A stretch of 64,000 nucleotides of DNA, taken from NCBI GenBank assembly GCA_021234155.1, contig JAJEKV010000005.1, positions 17,718,089 through 17,782,088 on the forward strand, written 5' to 3'. Made by a program: the position numbers and the translations under genes. Below the pieces are notes generated by a model. It made no database searches. It saw only the letters and a program-made list of their open reading frames with translations, and was not told the DNA's origin. Source of the stretch: Isoetes taiwanensis (taxonomy: Eukaryota; Streptophyta; Lycopodiopsida; Isoetales; Isoetaceae). Shown piece after piece: positions 56,457 to 64,000 of the stretch (position 1 is its first letter; every line of letters begins with the position of its first letter).

Positions 56457-58045
56457 TGTGACGCTCCACGTATTTATCTGACCTACTATATGGGACACGC
56501 ACAAATACAAGCACGCCACTCCCCAAAGGCACGCTACCATGGGGGTATGGGAACTTAATTGCAACCTAGGGGGTTACCTTAAAAAGGATTAAATTAGCTA
56601 TGCTAATTTAACACATAATAATAATAACCTATAACCTAGGAAATTAGGCTAATTACCATTTGGGAAGGCCCACCTGCCCCAATCGATTGGGCAGATGGGG
56701 ATTGCCAAGTTTGGATGCCAACTTGACCCCTATCCCTCGGGATTGACTCTCAAGATCGACCAAGGAAGGCCAGGAGTCAAGCCATCGGACACTGCAAGAT
56801 CACCATAACAGATCGTCCCTCGTGGAAGTAACAATGAATTCTCAACTCCCGAAGATGGAGGCCCCCATGGGAACGAGTCCAGCCAGTAATCTGTGTAGGT
56901 GGCTATGAGAATTCTAGTTAACACTTGGTTGTGTCCGCTCTCTCTCGTTCTCTTTGAATCAATCATAGAAACTAACCCTTGATTGTATAAACAAGTTCTC
57001 TTTATATTCAATTCGGTTTCTACCAAAAAGGATGGATTGTTAGCTCTTTGTTTAATCTGACCAAACGGGGATTACTTGTAGAGACCTGCGAACCGGTATT
57101 GTAGTATGCTCCTAGATAGCCTATAGAGTCCCATTAGATGCGGCCAGGCACAAGAACCCACCGGGTCCTAGATGCTATGGTCTAGCTTTAGCACCGCACA
57201 AGGAACACAGTGGTGACATGAGGGGTGGGGTCTTGCATGAGCATACAAGGCTCCCGAGACTCCTACAAAGGGCTAGGCACGACAGCTCTGGCCACGTTGA
57301 GGGCCGGGTATGGGTCCGACACTCCCACAGGTGTAGTGGTGTGATCCGTATGGAGCACCATGCACTTTGAGTAGATTTAGGGTGAGTAAGTCTGCACGGA
57401 TGCAGGGGGTGGCTGATGCGGCACGTATTCTCTAGCTCACCCATGGAACCACTTGTGATTACGAAGGGGACCTCCCACCCCTGCCTCATCGGACCAGCGT
57501 CATGAACCCGAGTAGGCTCGGAGGGTGATGCCCCGAGTTTGCGTCTCCTAAGGCTATAGCAAAGCCATAGCATGAATCGACCCATCCGCAAAGTGTGCAA
57601 TGGAGGGCGGATGGAGTGGACAACCCTAGCCAATGTTCTATGCCGCCCAACGCCATGCCAAGACTTCAGTCTCGCTGATCCCTTGAGGCCCAAATGCGGT
57701 CGATCCTCACCGGAGTCCGAGCCGGGTAGAACCTCGGTTCGTGTTTTCTTAGGATTAGATGCATATTCTATGCCGTTGGTATATTAGATGGATTCGCCAC
57801 CCTTCGTGGTGGTTATTTATGTATATTCATGTTGTGTGCTAACCCTTGTATTCATGCTTCCGCAACGTAGGAGTCCCATTGAAGGCGTGGGCCGAATGAC
57901 CCCTTCGTGTCCTTCTTTCGGGCCTCATTTCATAGATGGCCCGAAATAGACGGAGGGCCCTGCTCATGGTGAGATGATTGCCATGGGAGGGGAAAGTCCC
58001 CGTATGTATACGTCCGCGGGTCGTATATATTCTGGGAGCGTCACA
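56457..58045 (+). repeat. 3' LTR of the 15-kb element
   Basis: 1,589 bp, collinear with 42907-44527 throughout, ends GGAGCGTCACA. Confidence 0.9.
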
Positions 58046-58460
58046 TCATTTGAGTCATTAACCCTTCTACTTTTGTTTTCTAGAGTTTGTAATTGTTAAT
58101 CCACTTCTTGTTAGTCCTTTCAACTCACGCTTCCTATTTTTTCTCGAGTTGTTTGTTACATGCTCTTGGTGGCCTATCGGGCTTTGTTACGTGAATTGCA
58201 TTTGTAGTGCTCCTTTGGAGGGTCTCTTACAGTTATTTGTGTGCTTGTGTTGGACCTTGTAGTTATGTACTTGTCAATTTCGAGTGTTGTCTACGTGCTC
58301 GGGTGGCGGTTCAAAGGGCAGTCCACCTCAGTTGATCCTTGTGCCAGTGTGCGGTGGTATATAAGACCGCTCAGACTAGTTGTCTTTCGAGCCACCTTCT
58401 GCCTTATAGTAGTCGCTTGCCTGCATTTTTTTTTGTAGTGCTTTATATGTCATATCACTT
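58046..58460. repeat. Right flank of the 15-kb element, paralogous to its left flank
   Basis: Collinear with 42431-42906 (see that entry). The shared part ends at about ATGTCATATCAC (58450-58460). No gene is recognised. Confidence 0.5.
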
Positions 58461-59257
58461 TATTGTATGTCCTGACCCTATATTCATTGGAAATTGAGTA
58501 GGTATTGGGTATATTATCGAGGTGTTTAGCTTCATTCTCTTGTTTCCATGGCCTCTTCTTCTCTCTATCCTAGTTATTTGGATCTGCTCTGCTCTGATGC
58601 TCATTTTCGTTGCCTCCTTTCTTTTTAAGTGATGACATGATACCCTTAATTGTTTAGTCATTCGATTTCCTAATTCTCCGCCTCTTTTTTCAGCATGGTT
58701 ATTTGATTGAGTGCAACTAGGCGTTTCAAGATTAGCAGATAAATCCGCTTCTTGAGGCTAGTTGAGGGAGTTCCCTTAGAGTATTTATAGCCTTTTGCAT
58801 CTCTTTCATTTTCATCAACCGTCTTTGAGCCTCTCCCTTTGTGGTCGCCTATCCCCCCTCCATTTAAGCCGTTTAGCCCTGCACTATTGAAGTTTTCCTT
58901 TAGTCGATGTCTTAGTTTGCTCATGTTGATTATTTTGTTGTTTTCTTCTTGATCTTGTTATGCTATCTTGCGCAACGGGTTTGGGGCTCTCATGCCAAGC
59001 ATCGCGGTTGTGGCAAGTCTCAAGTCTTGAGTCTTGGGATTTAAGTGGATGACGATGTTAATGGCCCTTGCGTCGTGGTGGTTGGCCCTCATGTGTTAAA
59101 GATGTGGTGGTCTTCGTGCCAAGATTGAGGTCCTCGTGCCAGGTGTTTCATTGTTTTCTTTTTGCAGATGTGCTCGAGATGGGTGTGGATTTGGACTCGT
59201 GACTATGCTGGCGTTCATACATTTCATTGTGGGCCAAGCATTGGAGGATTTCATTCG

Positions 59258-59410
59258 AGTTTTGGTAGAATCTTGGCATGTTGGGGTCGTGTTGGACATT
59301 AGCAATGAAGGCATATGATTCTTAAAGATGGATGTGGAAATGTCCTTTGCGAGTTTTGCAAGAATCTTGGCACGTTGGGGTCGTGTTGGACATTAGCAAC
59401 GGAGGCCTAT
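59258..59410. repeat. Tandem duplication, period about 91 bp
   Basis: GAGTTTTG..AGAATCTTGGCA.GTTGGGGTCGTGTTGG is followed by ACATTAGCAA in both copies (from 59258 and from 59349), with a few substitutions. Confidence 0.65.
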
Positions 59411-62400
59411 AAATCTTTATGAACTTATTTTGAGTTTTGAATACTTTGTGGTACTTTGATGCCTTTTGTATGCCCAAAAAGGCCGGTGTGCATGAGGGAT
59501 TATTAGAAGTGAAAAAATATTGTACTGCTATTTTGGAAATAAAGGGGAGGGCTACATGGCTCTAACATTTGGTTGTTTAAAGTACCAAATCTATTTAATT
59601 ATGACATTGTCAAAGCTGGAAACTCAAGATGTGAATGAGATTCTTTAAAGAAAACCTCTGTGACTTCCAGAATCCAACTATACAAAAAAAGTTGCACTTG
59701 ATTTGTTTCATCTCATAAGTGGAGGAGCTTTGGGCATAATCAACAATAGTATGAAAACTTAGCTTTTTGAATGGAGGTTATATTGTCATATCTTCTCACA
59801 ATTTAGACCTTTGGTTCTCTAATGATCTGCATTCTATGATTAGCATTCTAAATGAAAGGAATATAGAGAAAGTCTTGTGATTTAAATTGCAAGAAACATG
59901 TGGTTTTTATGAAGTAATGGCATACATGTGATAAAAGACAACACAACTTCAAGCTTCATGTGCTTTTACAAAAGATCTGCTCTTCTTTCTTGTAAAAGTA
60001 CACTGTGCAAAAACTCACCTTCTTCCACTGCCAAAAGGGTTTAACAAAAGCACAAAGACTACATTAAGTTCAAGTTTCTTTATTAACTATAGGATTTAGA
60101 TGAACATATCATGTTTCTGAACCTCCCCAACATGACATGTATAGAAAAACATAATATTTTTTTTTTGAAACCGCATAAGCACCCTTGCTTTAGTGCACAT
60201 ATGTAGGCCCAAGAAACACCATTCAAAACATCTATGTCTTCATGTGCACTAACTTATGCGTATTACTTATTACTGCTTAGTTTACATTAAAGCTTTCTAA
60301 TTCTTCCACTTCTTTGAGCATGGACACTAAAGGTAGACAAACTAAGTTTATCAATGCCAAACCTAGGAATACACCATATGTGTGTTATGGTAGTGCCATA
60401 GGCTATGGTGATGCCTAACATAATGAGACTATAGATATTCACCTTAGCCAAGCTTAAAAAGTTTTTAGTCATATGGGCCCAAAGGAATCTTATGCTAAAG
60501 AACTAACACGAGACTACACCATGAGTTTCTTTACCTTTCTTTGTCATTTTTCTCGAGATTTTGAGGGAACTTTTAAGGTTCGTTTTCAATTTTAAAAGTT
60601 TATACACATTGTCACTAGCATTACAAGTTGTCTTTGTAAAATAACCTACAACCCATCAAATGATTGAATAGACAGATTACAACTTATGGCTGGCAGATTT
60701 AAACATTGCCCTGCTTGCTTAAACCAAGTAGCTCACTTCAACTCGATTTATTAAGAGTGTAGAAGAAAGTGACATGTAATAATCACCAAGTTTAGCAATG
60801 AAGCAAAAAATGCAAGGTAAGCAACAATAATTAAAATGGGTCACTTTTTCTGAGCAACCACTTTTCCATACAATCGTCAGCATAAAAATGGCAAATATAA
60901 AATGGTTCTCATTCATCCCAAACTTACAATTGTTTCAACGCAAGAATCTCCTTGCAAGTATTGCAGTGTGCAGAATATACATGGGAATATACATAGAACT
61001 ACCCTATAGATGAGATTCAAACTCTCCCCCGCAAAGGACATATTTCACAAGCTAGAAACATGACTAATGAATTGAAGAAAACTCATAGTTGCAAAGTCAT
61101 ATCAATATGGAAGTTTGTCTACTCCCCAACTTGTCTACATCAGAGCTGATATTCAACATTTAGGACTTACCATGTTATCCAGAAGCCAGATTATATCTAC
61201 GCGTTTTTCGTAGAGCACTCAAGCAAATACCCTGTCAAGATGGAGCAAGAGTATTAGGCTTAAAGCTCTATAAAATTTAAATGAGGTCTTTACATCGAGC
61301 AAGTATTTACAAATCCAAAACAATAATCAAAACCATGATAATAGCATTTGTATCTTAAACAATATGCTGTGATGCCTCTTTAGTCTCAAACATATAATTT
61401 GGCTGTTAAAATCCTCATTATTTACCACAGCCATGATTTTAACAGGAAACATTTTCCAAGTTTGGGCATATAATATGGACTCACTTCTTTGCCCTCAAAT
61501 ATGTTTAAAATCATGCATATACAACAGACTCATACAAAAATCACCTCAATACTGAAGATCTGAGCCAAGTGTAAACCAAAATAAATGCAAACAAAAAAAA
61601 AAATGTCATCTAAAATCTTCATGCCACTAAGCATATTGACTACAAGTGCAAACTTATAGATATTTGAGGCCAGCATGAATGCCAACAAACATAATTTGCA
61701 AGCATAATAGCAATTCGACATGGTCCTAAACATAGCTAAACAATTGATTATTTTGGGTGCTGAAAATAAAAGGAACTTAGTAACTTACTTCAAAGCATGA
61801 CTGCATCCCTTTGTTATTACCATGGTAAACCAAACTCCATAAGTGTACTGGTATTTGGAAACTTGATGGAATCTTTAAGCAGTATCTATTCTGGTTTGTG
61901 TGTTGATCAACTCCAAGGTCTTACGGAAGAATCAATCTTATAGAAGAATCATGATTCAGGATAATGAAGATAGCATGTCCATGTTAGGATATTATAGATC
62001 TTATGCGCCTTCATCTATGCCAATTATTTACTCTTTAGGTCTGCAATGCCAAAGCAAATATAAGCACGACTATACTTGAACAGGATCTGTTCTATAGTTC
62101 GTACTAGAAATTATGCTGAAAAAGTGCATAGACAAATCTCACAACCCGGACAATGAAGTGGAGCCTGCTGGCTTGAGCGCGATTGCCGGTTCTGCTCTTC
62201 CTTGTGAAGTGTACGCCATAGATGACCGTCATTGTGGTACATTCCTCCACTGGTGAAGGTCAGCAGGCAGTCTGACGGGTTCTTCTTTTTCCCGCTTCCA
62301 CATTTGCTCTAATTATTTTTATGACCATTGGATTAATTCAGCGAGAGAAAAAAGAAAAAAAGAAACATCTGGCCATTGACTAGGAGTGCCGGATGCCCGA

Positions 62401-63380
62401 GCCATTTGGCCATGGCCACATGGTCGGAAATTTTTTTCTTACCTTACTCTTGAGAGCCAGCGTCTTATAGCCCTTAATGCCCTGGTTCAAGGATTTATTT
62501 ACAGTAATCCGATAGAGAAGGAGCTCCTAAGATCCTCCGGATCTTCAAGTTTTTTTTTTTTTTAGAGCTAGGAAGTGATGTGATGCTGATGTTTTGGGCT
62601 TCATGCTACTTAGTTTCACCAGCAAATGGTTTCTTATTTGAGCTCTAGTTTCTAAACATAGGAGAATGGATGATCATTCGATTACTTATTTGTCCCTTGT
62701 TCCGGTACCCTATTAAAATTTTATTAGAGTAAGAAGGAAGAAGCACCGCCTCGAGAGAAGGTGCGAAGACATCTATGGAACGGACTGGCATAGAAGGGCA
62801 GAGAAAATCTCTAGAGTATTATACGATTTTCAAGCGATTATCCTAGGTTGTTACATAACATCTCCATAAACTTTCAGCCACATGCACGTTATGAGTTGGT
62901 AATTGTCAAGTCAATGGTCCAGATTAAATCTGACTGATAAACCCGAGAACTGGGGTGTTAAGTGTTGTTTGGGCATAAAGTCAAAGGAGAGCATTTCTTG
63001 TTTGGTGAAGTAGTAGCATATAACACATATACTACTTAGCATTGCAAGAAAAGTAATCAATACATACATATATAATTGTGATAGAAATATGCTTTTAGCA
63101 TATTCTTGGTTGATGCTTTCATCTAAAAGCGATAGGTAGGTCTCTGAGGAAAAAATAGGGCCCTTTTCTAAAATAAAAAGTTAAAAAAGGTCATTCTAGT
63201 GGTTGAGGGTTTGCCAACTATATGAAGAAATATGGGGAAAAAATACTATGAATTTTTACAATTTAGACAAGTGTCAGACGATTAAACGATCTAGGATTGC
63301 TGCTAGGAATTTGACACCTCATCATTTATTACATAGCTTTCTATGAAACTTCTTTCTTGTGCTTCGAATTTAAACAAACA
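59411..63380. other. No gene recognised
   Basis: AT-rich sequence with short T runs (for example near 62553). Frames are short and without recognisable domains, and no LTR, TIR or RNA gene was seen. Confidence 0.4.
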
Positions 63381-63381
63381 C

Positions 63382-63836
63382 TCCTAAAACAGTAGAGGAT
63401 GAGCACCTTGCTCTGCAGGAGTGTTCGACATATACGCACATCCGAGCGGTGCATGCTGATCTTAGATGCTCTGAGATACCACTGCATCACTTGCAGGCAT
63501 CGTCTATGGTTGCATGCCTCGTGTCCTACATTTTGCAGGTCTCCACCGTCAGAGTATCCATTATGGGACAGGGGATCTGAGAGCCTACTACCAGGTTTTT
63601 TTCCTCACACGTGGGTTTTTTTTTTTTCATCCCATTTGTAGGGACATATTGTATAGTAGCATTTGTATTCGGTGTAGTTTTTATCTGCCTTGTATATTGC
63701 ATGTACCATCTACAAGGTCGATTTGGCCTCCGCAGATGTTAAAATATTACTTTCTTTCTTCCTTCCTAAAAGGGGCGATAGATCAAGGCGAGACAAGCGT
63801 TTCAGATTCCTCTCATCGAGAGCTTTCAAAGGATTG
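63382..63836 (+). other. Candidate host coding exons at the window edge
   Basis: A frame from an acceptor-like AACAG at about 63391 reads EDEHLALQECSTYTHIRAVH and HLQASSMVACLVSYILQ to a CAG/GT at about 63538. A possible further exon, LHRQSIHYGTGDLRAYYQ, runs to CAG/GTTTTT at 63594. After a pyrimidine-rich acceptor (TTTCTTCCTTCCTAAAAG, ending about 63771) DQGETSVSDSSHRELSKDW leads to a donor G/GTAATT at 63836. Phases do not all fit, and I do not recognise the protein, so this may be chance. Confidence 0.22.
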
Positions 63837-64000
63837 GTAATTTGCTATCGTTTTGTCACTGTTGGAGCCAATGTGATCGAAATGAAGAATTTTTGTGGAA
63901 GTAATTTTCTCAAGTCTGGATAGTCTTTGGAATGTTATATAATAAATATCAATAGACACAGTCTGTTAAGGGTAAGTATGGCTTTATATGTCGATCATGC

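Larger units (their letters stand above)
42907..58045 (+). mobile_element. 15.1-kb Ty3/gypsy chromovirus with a large extra pre-gag region
   Basis: Long direct repeats (42907-44527 and 56457-58045) start TGTGACRYTCCACG and end GCGTCACA. A degenerate Met-tRNA primer site follows the first, and the purine tract AAGGAGGGGAGAA precedes the second. From about 51.06 kb the plus strand carries gag, protease, reverse transcriptase, RNase H, integrase and a chromodomain scrap. The unusual part is the 6.5 kb between the 5' LTR and gag, with a GC-rich coding-like block (45.3-48.8 kb) followed by AT-rich sequence, a small MITE and a microsatellite. Target duplication is not exact (TCAAA against TCATT). 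All frames are broken, so it is immobile as written. Confidence 0.88.

Overview
The window looks like repeat-rich nuclear DNA of a land plant. The evidence is the set of mobile element families (chromodomain Ty3/gypsy, Ty1/copia, PIF/Harbinger, MULE, non-LTR), the plant-type primer binding sites complementary to initiator Met-tRNA, and one spliced J-domain gene with short GT-AG introns. I cannot name the species or clade. Nothing suggests bacterial or organellar DNA, and I saw no rRNA, tRNA or CRISPR.

Layout. 0-2.6 kb: two small inverted-repeat elements and short hairpins. 2.6-9.6 kb: a complete but decayed 7-kb PIF/Harbinger transposon with a TTA target duplication, inserted in a repeat whose empty paralogue survives at 11.67-12.40 kb. 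12.4-16 kb: AT-rich, nothing recognised. 16-20.3 kb: two GC-rich minisatellite arrays of the same motif around an unrecognised coding-like block. 20.3-26.1 kb: a decayed chromodomain Ty3/gypsy element on the minus strand. 26.1-26.9 kb: a non-LTR reverse transcriptase fragment (minus). 26.9-29.3 kb: another Ty3/gypsy pol relic (plus). 29.85-30.49 kb: a MULE transposase relic. 30.49-32.67 kb: a compact copia-like element with near-identical LTRs that keeps gag but no reverse transcriptase. 33.58-34.48 kb: an inverted-repeat element. 34.6-38.5 kb: the only convincing host gene, a 211-residue J-domain protein in six coding exons, whose 5' leader is split by a 2.27-kb internally deleted Ty3/gypsy element. 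39.6-41.4 kb: a diverged copy of the LTR of the next element. 42.9-58.0 kb: a 15.1-kb LTR retrotransposon with 1.6-kb LTRs, gag-pol with chromodomain, and about 6.5 kb of extra sequence between the 5' LTR and gag, including a GC-rich coding-like block I do not recognise. 58-64 kb: mostly featureless, with possible host exons at the right edge.

The genes do not form a pathway. The window is a nested record of insertions around one gene. Points most worth following are the extra pre-gag block in the 15-kb element, the Harbinger insertion with its empty site, the gag-only copia-like element, the minisatellite arrays, and the retroelement in the J-domain gene leader. Nearly all element reading frames carry stops and frameshifts, often single-base indels, so base accuracy of the assembly should be considered before decay is assumed.
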